Below are positions 24,485-34,124 of a stretch of DNA of 41,426 bases, piece after piece (position 1 is the first letter of the stretch; every line of letters begins with the position of its first letter). The notes beneath the pieces were generated by a model that searched no databases, was not told the DNA's origin, and worked only from the letters and a program-made list of their open reading frames with translations. The stretch is from assembly GCA_040002595.1 (NCBI GenBank), contig JBDUED010000005.1, forward strand, positions 1-41,426. Reading direction: 5' to 3'. This DNA is from Dokdonella_A sp040002595. Lineage in GTDB: Bacteria; Pseudomonadota; Gammaproteobacteria; Xanthomonadales; Rhodanobacteraceae. The position numbers and the translations under genes were made by a program.

Positions 24485-26335
24485 ATGGACGCAGGTCTGA
24501 CCCTTACCAACAACATGGCGCTCGTGTTCGCGTTGCTCGCGTTCACCATGCTGATGTTGTTGCTCGAATGGATCCGCGCCGATCTGGTGGCTCTGCTCGT
24601 GATCGTCGTAATCGGCATTACGCGGTTGTTGCCGGTCGAGCAGTTGTTCGAAGGTTTTGCCGGCAACGCGGTGATCTCGTTGATCGCGGTGATGATCATG
24701 GGTGCCGGACTCGATCGCACCGGCGTGCTCGGCAAGGCCGCGTCGTTCATCCTGCGTCTGGCAGGCGGCGTCGAAACACGTGTGTCGCTGTATATCAATG
24801 CAATGGTCGGCAGCCTGTCGTCTGTCATTCAGAGCCAGGCATTGTCCGCGCTGTTCCTGCCGGTGGTCAGCCGCATCAGTGCACGCACCGGTCTGCCGCT
24901 CAAACGCCTGTTGCTGCCGATGGCCTGCATGATCCTGTGCGGCACCAACATGACGATGATTTCCAATTCGCCGCTGATCCTGCTCAACGATCTCATCGCG
25001 AATGCAAATCGCAATCTGCCGCCGGGCGCGCAGACCATCCAGACGTTCACCTTGTTTGCGGTCGCGCCGATCGGCATTCCGCTGTTGCTCTCCGGACTTG
25101 GTTTTTTCGCGCTGTTCACGCGGCGGTTGCTACCCAACGACGAGGAACGCCAGAACGTCACGCCCGGGCGCACCGAAACCTATTTTGCCGAAACCTACGG
25201 CATCGATGGCGACGTGCTGGAACTCATCGTGACAACCGACAGTCCGCTGGTCGGAATGAGCGTCGGCGAGGTCGAGCAACTTCGCAATGCGCCGCTGATC
25301 CTGGCGCTCAAGAGCGGCAACGAGGCGCGACTTGCGCCGCCGGGCGACCAGATGATCTGGGTCGGCAGCGTGCTCGGCGTACTCGGCAAGCGTGAGGCGG
25401 TCAACGAGTTCGCCAACATCCAGCTCTGTGTGGTGCAGTCGCGCCTGCGCAATTTCGCCGATCTGTTCAATCCCACTCGCGCGGGAATTTCCGAAGCGGT
25501 CATTCCGCCCAGTTCGCCATGGATCAAGAAGAGCGTCGGCGAACTGCGCCTGCGCAAGAGTCACGGCATCTCGGTACTTGCGGTCAATCGCGGCGATCAG
25601 GTATTTCGCGAAGATGTGCGCTCGGTGAGCTTGCACGCCGGCGATACACTCGTGCTGCACAGCTTCTGGCGCGATCTGGCGCAAACTGCGGAATCGCGCG
25701 ACATCGTCGTGGTCACCGACTATCCGAAGGAAGAGCAACGCCCAAGCAAGATCTGGCACGCCGTGACGTTCTTTGCGCTGGCGATGGGCTTGGGCCTTTT
25801 CACCGACATTCGCCTGTCGATCGCGATGCTCATTGGCGCAGTCGGCATGTTGCTGACCGGCGTGTTGAACATGGACGAGGCGTACGGCGCGATCAACTGG
25901 AAGACCATCTTCACCCTCGCCTGCCTGATTCCGCTCGGCTGGGCGATGGACTCGACCGGCGCCGCGGCGTGGATCGCCCAGGAAGTGCTGAAGTATCTCG
26001 GCGGGTGGCCACAATGGGGACTGCAAGCGGTTATCGCGGTGATCGCCCTGCTGGTTGCGCAGGTCGTGTCGAATGTCGGCGCGACGGTGATGATGGTGCC
26101 GATGGCGATCAACGTTGCGTTGGCGTCCGGTGGTAACCCGGCCGTGTATGCACTGGTGGTCGCGGTATCGACGTCGAACGTGTTCCTGATTCCGAGCGCA
26201 AATCCGGTGATCATGATCATCGCTGGCCCGGGCGGTTACCGCAATCGCGATTTCCTGCGCGTCGGTGTGCCGCTGACTCTGCTGATGCTGGTCGTCATGC
26301 TGCTCGCGGTGAATGTGGTGTTCGGCCGCAGCTAG
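24485..26335 (+). CDS. SLC13/DASS-type transporter with two RCK_C domains
   Basis: A 616-aa inner-membrane transporter of the ion transporter superfamily (divalent anion:Na+ symporter type). Hydrophobic segments at the N-terminus (from MALVFALLAFTMLMLLLEWI through LISLIAVMIMGAGLDRTGVLG) and C-terminus (from VTFFALAMGLGLFTDIRL on) flank a soluble centre. The centre holds two TrkA-C/RCK_C modules: VLELIVTTDSPLVGMSVGEVEQL..APPGDQMIWVG, and WIKKSVGELRLRKSHGISVLAV..LHAGDTLVLHS. The C-terminal SNVGATVMMVPMAINVAL and VFLIPSANPVIMIIAGPGGY fit the substrate-site half-repeats. The substrate cannot be read from sequence; dicarboxylate, sulfate or another anion is possible. ATG 24485 is used; 24515 is an alternative. 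Confidence 0.88.
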   Translation: MDAGLTLTNNMALVFALLAFTMLMLLLEWIRADLVALLVIVVIGITRLLPVEQLFEGFAGNAVISLIAVMIMGAGLDRTGVLGKAASFILRLAGGVETRVSLYINAMVGSLSSVIQSQALSALFLPVVSRISARTGLPLKRLLLPMACMILCGTNMTMISNSPLILLNDLIANANRNLPPGAQTIQTFTLFAVAPIGIPLLLSGLGFFALFTRRLLPNDEERQNVTPGRTETYFAETYGIDGDVLELIVTTDSPLVGMSVGEVEQLRNAPLILALKSGNEARLAPPGDQMIWVGSVLGVLGKREAVNEFANIQLCVVQSRLRNFADLFNPTRAGISEAVIPPSSPWIKKSVGELRLRKSHGISVLAVNRGDQVFREDVRSVSLHAGDTLVLHSFWRDLAQTAESRDIVVVTDYPKEEQRPSKIWHAVTFFALAMGLGLFTDIRLSIAMLIGAVGMLLTGVLNMDEAYGAINWKTIFTLACLIPLGWAMDSTGAAAWIAQEVLKYLGGWPQWGLQAVIAVIALLVAQVVSNVGATVMMVPMAINVALASGGNPAVYALVVAVSTSNVFLIPSANPVIMIIAGPGGYRNRDFLRVGVPLTLLMLVVMLLAVNVVFGRS

Positions 26336-26670
26336 TGATCGCGCCCGAGACGCACGACACCCTCCACGACCTCGACAGGCATGGCGACCAGACCGCTGCG
26401 CGCCGGTCCGCCGCAACAAGCGCCGCTGCTCACCGCGAAGGTCGCACCATGCACGGCACAGGTGATGCGGCCGTCGCTGACGAGGAAGCGTCCGGGCGCG
26501 AAATCAAGATTGCGCCCCGCATGCGGGCACTCATTGTGGTACGCAAAAACGCGATCGCCCTGGCGCAACAAGATCAATTCGAAACCACCCGTCGCGGTGT
26601 CGACCTGCGCTGCGATCGCCCCACCATCGGGGATTTCATCGAGCCGGCAAAGTGGCGCGGAAGAGTTCAT
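26332..26670 (-). CDS. Rieske [2Fe-2S] ferredoxin-like protein
   Basis: A 112-aa single-domain Rieske protein with C48-P-H50 (ECPHAGRNLDF) and C71-A-V-H74 (ITCAVHGATF), the two-Cys two-His ligands of a Rieske cluster. The pattern and size match the small soluble Rieske proteins (dioxygenase ferredoxin or NirD-like), so electron transfer or redox sensing is likely, but no oxygenase partner lies nearby. Its stop and that of the transporter share the palindrome CTAG (26332-26335), so the two genes overlap tail to tail. Two further adjacent cysteines (85-86) lie after the cluster motif. Confidence 0.9.
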   Translation of the reverse strand: MNSSAPLCRLDEIPDGGAIAAQVDTATGGFELILLRQGDRVFAYHNECPHAGRNLDFAPGRFLVSDGRITCAVHGATFAVSSGACCGGPARSGLVAMPVEVVEGVVRLGRDH

Positions 26671-26882
26671 CCAATCCTGTCGATCCGGCAGCTAACGTCT
26701 GCGCCCGTTGCGACTCCGCTCTCCTGCGTCAGCGGGTGAGGACAACGGCGTGGGGATTGATTCGCTTGATCTGATTCGGGCTTCATTCGTACCAACGGCA
26801 CTTGTCAGCTCGTCGCGCTGTCCCAAAATAGGCCACTGCAGCGTCCCCGGCGGGCATGCATTTTCGCATACGGAGTAGAACC

Positions 26883-27197
26883 ATGTTCCAGGATTCCTTT
26901 CGCGCAGGTGTTTTTCGCGGGTTGCGCTCGCGTCATCCGCTTGCGCGCCTCGTCGTCGGCATCATCGGTCTGCTCACACTCGCGCTGCTGGTTGCGCTCG
27001 GGATGTTCGCATTTGCGGCACTGGTGATTGGCGGCGGACTGTTCCTGCTGGTCGGTACCTTGCGTCGCCCACGCACGATCCGTGCGCAGGCAAACGCAGC
27101 GATGAATGCAACCCCCACACCTGCGGGCGTCATCGAAGGCGAGTTCACTGTTGTGCCAAGCACACCGGTAAATGCCGATGTGCGTCGAGAACGCTGA
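26883..27197 (+). CDS. Small membrane protein, xanthomonad type
   Basis: A 104-aa protein with a basic N-terminus (RGLRSRHPLARL), one long or two short membrane segments (about 23-60) with no intervening loop, then a basic patch (LRRPRTIRAQAN) and a cytoplasmic-looking tail with GVIEGEFTVV. I recall similar small proteins with the same tail motif in Xanthomonadaceae, but know no function. The ATG at 26883 has a GGAG ribosome binding site nine nt upstream. It is followed by a hairpin terminator, so it is probably monocistronic. Confidence 0.75.
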   Translation: MFQDSFRAGVFRGLRSRHPLARLVVGIIGLLTLALLVALGMFAFAALVIGGGLFLLVGTLRRPRTIRAQANAAMNATPTPAGVIEGEFTVVPSTPVNADVRRER

Positions 27198-27255
27198 AGA
27201 AATGCCGTGCCCCGTTTCGCCAAAAACTGCATTGCGCGTGACGCGCGCCATCCTG

Positions 27256-27287
27256 GCGCTCCCACATGGGCCGTGAGCGCTTTCTTT
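27256..27287 (+). terminator. Hairpin terminator after the small membrane protein gene
   Basis: GCGCTC (27256-27261) pairs with GAGCGC (27275-27280), and TTTCTTT follows directly, about 60 nt after the stop at 27197. The left half also contains GGCGCTCCCACA, the complement of a REP-like TGTGGGAGCGCC head, so the hairpin may derive from a decayed REP unit. Confidence 0.45.
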
Positions 27288-27455
27288 CGTGAGTAGAGGT
27301 GTCAGCCGCGATGCTTGATGAATGGCGATGCGGATCAAGTCGGGCGCGGACAATTGGCACCGCACCGACCTGCTCAAGCGGACTCGTGTAACGCACCGAT
27401 TTCACCTTATGCTGGGGGTCTCCTTCTCGCGCCCGATCGGTCGGCCTTGGATGAC

Positions 27456-28376
27456 ATGACTGATTCCCCGCAGCGCAAGCCGCTTGTTGTGGCCGCCTCG
27501 AACACGATCTTCAGCCAGCGCGCACTGGTCGCGATTGCGCTGCTGTCGCTGTATTTCGTGTGGGGCTCGACCTATCTGGCGATCCGCGTCGCCGTGGCGA
27601 CTTATCCGCCGTTCTTGATGGCAGCAATTCGCTTCCTGTGCGCCGGCGCTGCGCTGTATGCATTTCTGCGTTGGCGCGGCATGCGCGCCCCGACCCGCGC
27701 GCAATGGATCAATTCGGCGCTGACAGGAATAATGTTGCTTGGTTTTGGCAACGGTTTGGTGTGTTACGCCGAACAAAGCGTTGCGTCCGGACTTGCCGCC
27801 GTAGCGGTCGCCAGCATGCCACTGTTTGCCGCGGTGTTTGGCGGCCTTTACGGCCATTGGCCGCGGCGCCTGGAATGGCTTGGCCTCGGCGTGGGATTCG
27901 CCGGGGTGATCTTGCTCAATCTCGGCGGCAGCATGGGCGGCGCTCCGCTCGGCGCGCTCGCGCTGGTCGTCGCGGCCGCTTCGTGGGCATTTGGGTCGGT
28001 GTGGAGCAAGCGTCGCGACATGCCCCCGGCGGCGATGAACACGGCGGCGCAAATGCTCACCGGTGGCGCTGCATTGCTGATCTTCGCGCTGATCTTCGGC
28101 GAGCGCCTGCCGGTGGCGCCACCGCTATCGGCCACCCTCGCCATCGTCTATCTGGCGATTGCCGGCTCACTGGTCGGTTTCAGTGCCTACCTGTATCTGC
28201 TCAACACCGTGCGGCCCGCGCTCGCGACCAGCTATGCCTACGTGAACCCACCGGTGGCGGTGCTGGTCGGTGCGCTGTTCGGCGGTGAAATCGTGCACTC
28301 GTTCGATCTCGTCGCGATGATGGTGATCCTGGCCGGCGTCGCGTTGATTGCGCTTGCACACGAGCGCCACACGTAG
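27456..28376 (+). CDS. EamA/DMT-family exporter (YedA-like)
   Basis: A 306-aa inner-membrane protein with about ten hydrophobic helices in two EamA repeats, of the drug/metabolite transporter superfamily. Typical features are LYFVWGSTYLAIRVAVATYPPFLMAAIRF in helix 1-2 and the second-repeat AALVVAAASWAFGSVWSKR-like segment, with YAYVNPPVAVLVGALFGGE near the end. Closest by eye to E. coli YedA. The substrate is unknown; members export amino acids or other small metabolites. ATG 27456 is chosen because upstream sequence in this frame is not protein-like. Convergent with the ABC permease gene downstream. Confidence 0.9.
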   Translation: MTDSPQRKPLVVAASNTIFSQRALVAIALLSLYFVWGSTYLAIRVAVATYPPFLMAAIRFLCAGAALYAFLRWRGMRAPTRAQWINSALTGIMLLGFGNGLVCYAEQSVASGLAAVAVASMPLFAAVFGGLYGHWPRRLEWLGLGVGFAGVILLNLGGSMGGAPLGALALVVAAASWAFGSVWSKRRDMPPAAMNTAAQMLTGGAALLIFALIFGERLPVAPPLSATLAIVYLAIAGSLVGFSAYLYLLNTVRPALATSYAYVNPPVAVLVGALFGGEIVHSFDLVAMMVILAGVALIALAHERHT

Positions 28377-28442
28377 CCGATCGGGCAACACGTGACGGTG
28401 TTCGCGGCATCTGGGCGACATCGCAACCCGCGAAGCGCCCGG

Positions 28443-29762
28443 CTACAGTTCGCGCAGTGCCGTCGTCACCGGCAAGCGTGCGGCGCGCAGCGCCGGAAAC
28501 AGACCGCCGATGAAGCCGATTGCGAGCGCCCACTTGATGCCGTTCCAGATCAACGCGGGCGAAACCTTGAACGCGAACACGATCTGGCTGAAATTGTTGC
28601 CCAGGGTTGAAGCGGTGTAGTTGTCGAACACGATCCAAGCGACCGCTGCGCCGAGGATGCCTCCGGCAAGCGCGAGCAGCATGGTCTCCAACAACACCGA
28701 TACGACTACTGGCAGCCCGCGAAAACCGATTGCACGCAAGGTCGCGATTTCCCGCGCACGCGTCGCCACCGCGGCATACATGGTGTTGAGCGCACCGAAG
28801 ATCGCGCCAATGCCCATGATCACGCCGATCGAGGTGCCGAGGATGCGAATCAGCTTGGCCAGCCCCTGCGATTGTTCGGTGTAATACGCGCGCGTTGTTT
28901 TCACATCGACCTTCAGGCGGGGGTCGCTCGCCAGCAAGGCCTTGAACGCATCGAACGCGCTGGCGGATGTCAGGCGCACGGTGACCGAAGAAACGCTGCC
29001 GCTGCGCCGATAGGTCGAACCCACAACCTCGGCGTCACCGAGGAGTTCGGAGTTGTGCGCGTCGCCAGAATCGAATGCGCCGACGACATTCCAGGTTTGA
29101 TTGTTGAGATTGAGAGTCGAGCCGACATCCAGATGCGCAAATTCCTCGCGCGCACCCTTGCCGACGATCAATTCGCGCAGACCCGGCTTGAACGCGCGAC
29201 CCTCGATGATTTTCATCTCCGGATGCAGGCTCCAGATCTGGTTGCCGACACCACGCAGCTCGACATTGGAATCGAGCCCGCTGCTCTTCTTCGGCAACGA
29301 TGCAACCACCACGAGTTCGGGCGATGCGATCGGCTGACCATCCTTGTCCTTGAGCACGCCGACCGCCTGGGAGATCAGCGCCACACTGTCATGGTCGAGC
29401 ACCGAATTGAGCTCCGCCTGCGAGCCGGCCCGCATCATGATCGCGGTGTCGTCGCTGCCGGTTTGCTTGAGTGTCGCCTGAAAGCCCTCACCCATCGCGA
29501 GCAACGCGACCAGTACGCCGACCACACCAGCGATGCCGATCACGACGACCGACGAGGAGCCCAGCCGTTGCGGCAAGGTCGAGATGCCAAGCCAGCTTAC
29601 CGAGGCGGCCTGTCGCCCGCTGCGGGACAGCCTCATCCAGGCTGCCAGCGCGAGTACCGCAATCAGCAAGACCGGCCATGGCACAAGCATCAGTACAGCG
29701 ACTCCCCCAATCAACGCGACAAGCACAGCGAGTCCGGAAAAAAATCGTTTGAGTGCGCGCAT
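28443..29762 (-). CDS. ABC transporter permease, FtsX/MacB type (second permease)
   Basis: A 439-aa permease of the MacB/LolCE/FtsX superfamily. After two extra N-terminal hydrophobic segments (about 10-48) comes the usual plan: a first helix (VVVIGIAGVVGVLVALLAMGEGF), a large periplasmic domain (about 100-310), then three helices with the motif AAVATRAREIATLRAIGFRGLPVV and a final GGLFPALRAARLPVTTALREL. The periplasmic domain contains the MacB-PCD pattern (VGKGAREEFAHLDVGSTLNL). It starts at ATG 29762 after GGGAG. Ten nt separate it from the first permease, so they probably form a heterodimer. Confidence 0.9.
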   Translation of the reverse strand: MRALKRFFSGLAVLVALIGGVAVLMLVPWPVLLIAVLALAAWMRLSRSGRQAASVSWLGISTLPQRLGSSSVVVIGIAGVVGVLVALLAMGEGFQATLKQTGSDDTAIMMRAGSQAELNSVLDHDSVALISQAVGVLKDKDGQPIASPELVVVASLPKKSSGLDSNVELRGVGNQIWSLHPEMKIIEGRAFKPGLRELIVGKGAREEFAHLDVGSTLNLNNQTWNVVGAFDSGDAHNSELLGDAEVVGSTYRRSGSVSSVTVRLTSASAFDAFKALLASDPRLKVDVKTTRAYYTEQSQGLAKLIRILGTSIGVIMGIGAIFGALNTMYAAVATRAREIATLRAIGFRGLPVVVSVLLETMLLALAGGILGAAVAWIVFDNYTASTLGNNFSQIVFAFKVSPALIWNGIKWALAIGFIGGLFPALRAARLPVTTALREL

Positions 29763-29772
29763 CGAAATCTCC

Positions 29773-30936
29773 CTATCGTCCAGCCAGCGCATCGACAATG
29801 CGCAAACGCATGCCGCGCAATGCGGGTAGCACCCCGATCACGACGCCAATGCCGAGCATCAACGCGATAGCGCGCGCCCACGTCCACAAGTCGACCGGCG
29901 ACATCGGAATGCCGCTGCCGAGCGAAGCCTTGATCACGCTCACTACAATCGCTGCAATTGCGAGCCCCAGAACGCCGCCGAGCACGATCAGCAGGATCGA
30001 TTCGGCCAACACCAGGCCCAGCACGCTCTTGTTCGAGAAACCAATCGTCTTCAAGACCGCCAGCTCCGGAATGCGCTCGCGCACCGCCTGCGCCATCGTG
30101 TTGCCGGTCAGCAAGATCAGGGTGAAGAACACTGCAGCCATGATTGCGCCGACGATCAGGCCGATATCGGCAAACTGGCTGACGAAGGCGACGTTGAATG
30201 CATTCTCCGTCTGGGTCTTGGTTTCGTGATCCGAATTGGCCGATAGCGCATCAACGGATTTGGCCACCTGGTCGGCTGCGTTGCGATCGCCGAGACGCTC
30301 GATGTACCAACCAATACGGCCATTGCCAAACTGACGCGCCTCGTCGAAATAATCCCAGTTGAAGAACATCGCGCCTTCCTGTGCGCGTTGCTTGGGATCG
30401 GCAATGTGATAGATGCCAACCAGATCGAACGTCCACGTGTTCTGGCCGCCTTTTTGCGGAAAAATCGTGGCTTGCAGCGGAATCTTGTCGCCGATCTTCC
30501 AGCCGAATTTTTTTGCCAGTTCGGCACCGACCACCGCACCACTACGCGTCTTGCGAAACGCCTCGAGCTGCTCCGGTGGCAGCACGAATTCCGAAAACAC
30601 ATTGAAGAAATTATCGCTGACCGCCTCGTTGGGAAAGAAATTCTTCGGCTCCTGATAGATGCCGCCAAACCAGTTTGCATAGGCGACCTCTTTCACGTTC
30701 GGGATCGCCTGGATACGCGGCAACAGGCTTTTCGGCAGCGATACGGTGAAGCTTACCTTCGAGATCGTGACCAGCCGGTCCACGCCGGCCACGGTATTGG
30801 CAGCACCCGAGAAGGCGCTGTGCACCGAATCGAGCAGACCAAACAACAAGAACGCGGCAAGCACCGAGATCAGGGTAAAGATTGTGCGGGTCTTGCGCCG
30901 GAACAGCGCAGCCCAAACCAGATGGAGATATTTCAT
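29773..30936 (-). CDS. ABC transporter permease, FtsX/MacB type (first permease)
   Basis: A 387-aa permease with the classic four-helix FtsX layout. It has an N-terminal helix (FTLISVLAAFLLFGLLDSVHS), a periplasmic domain (about 45-260), and three C-terminal helices beginning IGLIVGAIMAAVFFTLILLTGNTMAQAVRERIPELAVLKTIGF. The DevC-like sequence AVREI/RERIPELAVLKTIGFS is the coupling segment that contacts the ATPase. It ends with LPALRGMRLRIVDALAGR. It lies 97 nt after the ATPase gene. The pairing of two unequal permeases with one ATPase and one adaptor resembles DevBCA-like or LolCDE-like export systems. Confidence 0.92.
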   Translation of the reverse strand: MKYLHLVWAALFRRKTRTIFTLISVLAAFLLFGLLDSVHSAFSGAANTVAGVDRLVTISKVSFTVSLPKSLLPRIQAIPNVKEVAYANWFGGIYQEPKNFFPNEAVSDNFFNVFSEFVLPPEQLEAFRKTRSGAVVGAELAKKFGWKIGDKIPLQATIFPQKGGQNTWTFDLVGIYHIADPKQRAQEGAMFFNWDYFDEARQFGNGRIGWYIERLGDRNAADQVAKSVDALSANSDHETKTQTENAFNVAFVSQFADIGLIVGAIMAAVFFTLILLTGNTMAQAVRERIPELAVLKTIGFSNKSVLGLVLAESILLIVLGGVLGLAIAAIVVSVIKASLGSGIPMSPVDLWTWARAIALMLGIGVVIGVLPALRGMRLRIVDALAGR

Positions 30937-31033
30937 GTGCGTGCGCTCATGATTGTTTGGCTGCAACCATCCCTGCTACGCCTGCGTTCGGCATCCTGCC
31001 TCACACTCGCTGATCGCGCGTGATATCGAGACA

Positions 31034-31723
31034 TCACGCAAGCGCGCTCTGCTCGACCAGCGTGCCCTTGTCCAGATGCAAGGTATGCCGCGCATGTTCG
31101 GCCGCTTTCGGATCGTGCGTGACCATGATGATGGTCTTGCCGTGGTCCTGATTGAGCATCTGCAACAAGCCCAGCACATCTTCGGCCGACTGGCGATCGA
31201 GATCGCCAGTCGGTTCGTCGCAGACCAGCAGCGTAGGATCGGAAACGATCGCGCGAGCGATCGCGACGCGTTGCTGCTGTCCGCCGGAAAGCTCGGTGGG
31301 CTTGTGCGAGGCGCGGTCGGCCAGACCAACCAGTTGCAACGCGATGCCGGCATTTTTCTTGCGCTGTGCAGCCGAAAGTTTGGTCAGCAGCAAGGGCAGC
31401 TCAACGTTTTTCTGAGCCGACAACATCGGCAGCAAATTGTAGAACTGGAAAATGAAACCGACATGCGTAGATCGCCATTTCGCCAGCGCGCCTTCGCCCA
31501 GATTGTCGATGCGTGCGCCACCGACCGCGATGCTGCCCTCGGTCGGCGAGTCGAGTCCGCCAATGAGGTTCAGCAACGTTGTCTTGCCCGAACCCGAGGG
31601 CCCCATCAGCGCAAGAAAATCGCCTTGCGCGATATCGAGATCGATGTGATGCAGCACCTCGACCTTCTGCTTCCCGCGCGCGTAGACCTTGCTGACGTTG
31701 CGGATTTCAACCAGTGTATTCAT
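31034..31723 (-). CDS. ABC transporter ATP-binding protein, MacB/LolD family
   Basis: A 229-aa ATPase that energises the export system. It has Walker A GPSGSGKT (41-48), Q-loop FIFQFYNLLPML, signature LSGGQQQRVAIARA, Walker B LLVCDEPTGDLD and the switch histidine in IIMVTHDPKAAEH. The FQFYNLLP segment is characteristic of the LolD/MacB mechanotransmission type, which couples to FtsX permeases rather than pumping through a channel. It lies between the adaptor gene (141-nt gap) and the first permease. Confidence 0.94.
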   Translation of the reverse strand: MNTLVEIRNVSKVYARGKQKVEVLHHIDLDIAQGDFLALMGPSGSGKTTLLNLIGGLDSPTEGSIAVGGARIDNLGEGALAKWRSTHVGFIFQFYNLLPMLSAQKNVELPLLLTKLSAAQRKKNAGIALQLVGLADRASHKPTELSGGQQQRVAIARAIVSDPTLLVCDEPTGDLDRQSAEDVLGLLQMLNQDHGKTIIMVTHDPKAAEHARHTLHLDKGTLVEQSALA

Positions 31724-31864
31724 TGCTTGCAGCCTCCATGAAATTCGCTTCTTTCTTCACCGAGCGGAAGAAAGGGGCGCGCAAGGCCAGATGACGGATC
31801 GGTTCCGCCGTGACGTCACGCTTCGACATGCCTTTACTCCAGCCTTTCCGATGGAGAGGACGTT

Positions 31865-33139
31865 TTACTTCGCAGCAGTCTTGATTTCCACTCGCGCGCC
31901 ATCCGTCATTTCTGCCGGCGGAGCGCGCACCACTCGCGCCCCGACCGCGATGCCTTCCACCAGACGCAGATCGCCGTAATTCTGTCCGGGCGTCACTACC
32001 TGCTGACGCGCCTTGTCGCCCTCGATGGCGAATACCGCGTTCTTGCCATCACGCTGCACAATACTTGTCGCCGGCACCAGCACGCCTGCAGGCGCCGGTT
32101 CCGGCACCGCGCCGGCCGCCTGCGCCGCCTCCAGAAACGATACGCGCACACCCATATCCGGGACGATGCGCGCATCCTTCTGGTCCAGCGCAACGCGCAC
32201 TTTCACGGTCGCCTTGCTGCGATCGGCGGTCGGGATGATCGCGATCACATGACCTGGAATCTTCCAGTCCGGATAGGCATCGAGCACCGCTTCGGTCGGC
32301 TGTCTGGCGACGACGCGGTTAATGTACGACTCGTTGACGTCGACTTCGATCTCCAGCGAATCCATGTCGACGATCGTGCCGATGCCCGTGCGCGTGAAGC
32401 CGCCGCCAGCGGAGAATGGCGAGACAATTTCACCCACCTGCGCAGATTTGGCAATCACCACCCCGCCGAAAGGCGCGTGGATCGTGCAGTAATCCAGTTG
32501 CACTTGCGCGCCGCGCACGCCGGCCTGCGCGACTTCCACCAGCCGTCGCTGCGATTCAATCTGCGCCGCCTGTGTTTCGACCTGCGTGCGCGCAACTTCA
32601 ACCGCCTGTTTGGATACCAGCTTGCGGCCAACCAGTTCCTCGGCCCGGACCAGGTCGCGGCGACTCTGCGAAATCTGCGCCTGCAACTGGGCCAGTTGCG
32701 CCTGACTTGCCTTGTGGCTCGCCTGCGCCTGTGCCAGTTGGGCCATTTGCGCCGTGTTCTCCAGGTGCGCAAGCACTTGACCGGCCTCCACGTGCTCTCC
32801 TTCCTCGATCAGTACGTCGGTCAGGGTGCCGGTGATTTGTGCAGAGACCGTGGCTTCGCGCCGGGCGGTCACATAACCGGTCGCCTGCAACACGGCGGCC
32901 GACGAGGCGTTGCCGCCGGCAGGCGCTGCCGCCGTCGCCGTCTCGACTTCGAACCTCGTCCCGCGGGCGAGCAGCCACCAGCCGCCGACGCCAAGCGCGA
33001 TCAACAGCAGCACACCCACAAAGATGGCGATCCAAGTGCTGGTGCCGATTGCGCGGGCGGCAGGTTCGCTGCGGTCGATGCGCAGTTGCTGCAACAAATC
33101 CGATTTTTCCACTTGGTGCTGTTCCTGCGTGGTCACCAC
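31865..33139 (-). CDS. Periplasmic adaptor (HlyD/MacA-type membrane fusion protein)
   Basis: A 424-aa membrane fusion protein expected to bridge the ABC transporter to an outer-membrane channel. It has a cytoplasmic N-terminus (about 1-30), a membrane helix (about 33-58: WIAIFVGVLLLIALGVGGWWLL), and a lipoyl half GYVTARREATVSAQITGTLTDVLIEEGEHVEAGQVLAHLE. A long Gln/Ala-rich coiled coil follows (about 135-225), then the second lipoyl half DYCTIHAPFGGVVIAKSAQVGEIVSPFSAGGGF and beta-barrel and membrane-proximal domains. It begins at GTG 33139 with no clear ribosome binding site, so the start is less certain. It heads a minus-strand operon; no TolC homolog is in the window. Confidence 0.9.
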   Translation of the reverse strand: MVTTQEQHQVEKSDLLQQLRIDRSEPAARAIGTSTWIAIFVGVLLLIALGVGGWWLLARGTRFEVETATAAAPAGGNASSAAVLQATGYVTARREATVSAQITGTLTDVLIEEGEHVEAGQVLAHLENTAQMAQLAQAQASHKASQAQLAQLQAQISQSRRDLVRAEELVGRKLVSKQAVEVARTQVETQAAQIESQRRLVEVAQAGVRGAQVQLDYCTIHAPFGGVVIAKSAQVGEIVSPFSAGGGFTRTGIGTIVDMDSLEIEVDVNESYINRVVARQPTEAVLDAYPDWKIPGHVIAIIPTADRSKATVKVRVALDQKDARIVPDMGVRVSFLEAAQAAGAVPEPAPAGVLVPATSIVQRDGKNAVFAIEGDKARQQVVTPGQNYGDLRLVEGIAVGARVVRAPPAEMTDGARVEIKTAAK

Positions 33140-33359
33140 AACTATTCAGTCTGCCATAGAATCGCAGATCGACGACGCTGGAGACAACGCGAAACATCAG
33201 ACGATGCAGGTGATGGTTGTCACCCTGTCGCGGGCAGCACCCCAGCCATCGGTCCGCAGGTCACTGACCTGGAGTGGAACCGCGCGAGCTGCGTGTCACG
33301 ATCGCGCCTTCTGGTATCTCGTATTTTTCGCCAAACCTTTCGTTCCCAAGGTGATGCCC

Positions 33360-34046
<687 letters not shown>

Positions 34047-34124
34047 CGAGCCTGACACGGGTTCCGCTAGAGTACGCAGGCTGCCAGCTCCAGACCTTCC
34101 CGCAGCGCTGACCAGGAGGCTTCC

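Noticed and set aside
25130..26419. A 429-codon frame antisense to the SLC13-type transporter
   Set aside because: It is the histidine/arginine-rich antisense reading of a membrane protein gene; no domain is visible.
28872..29870. A 332-codon plus-strand frame antisense to the FtsX-type permease
   Set aside because: It mirrors a well-supported permease gene and its translation has no family features.
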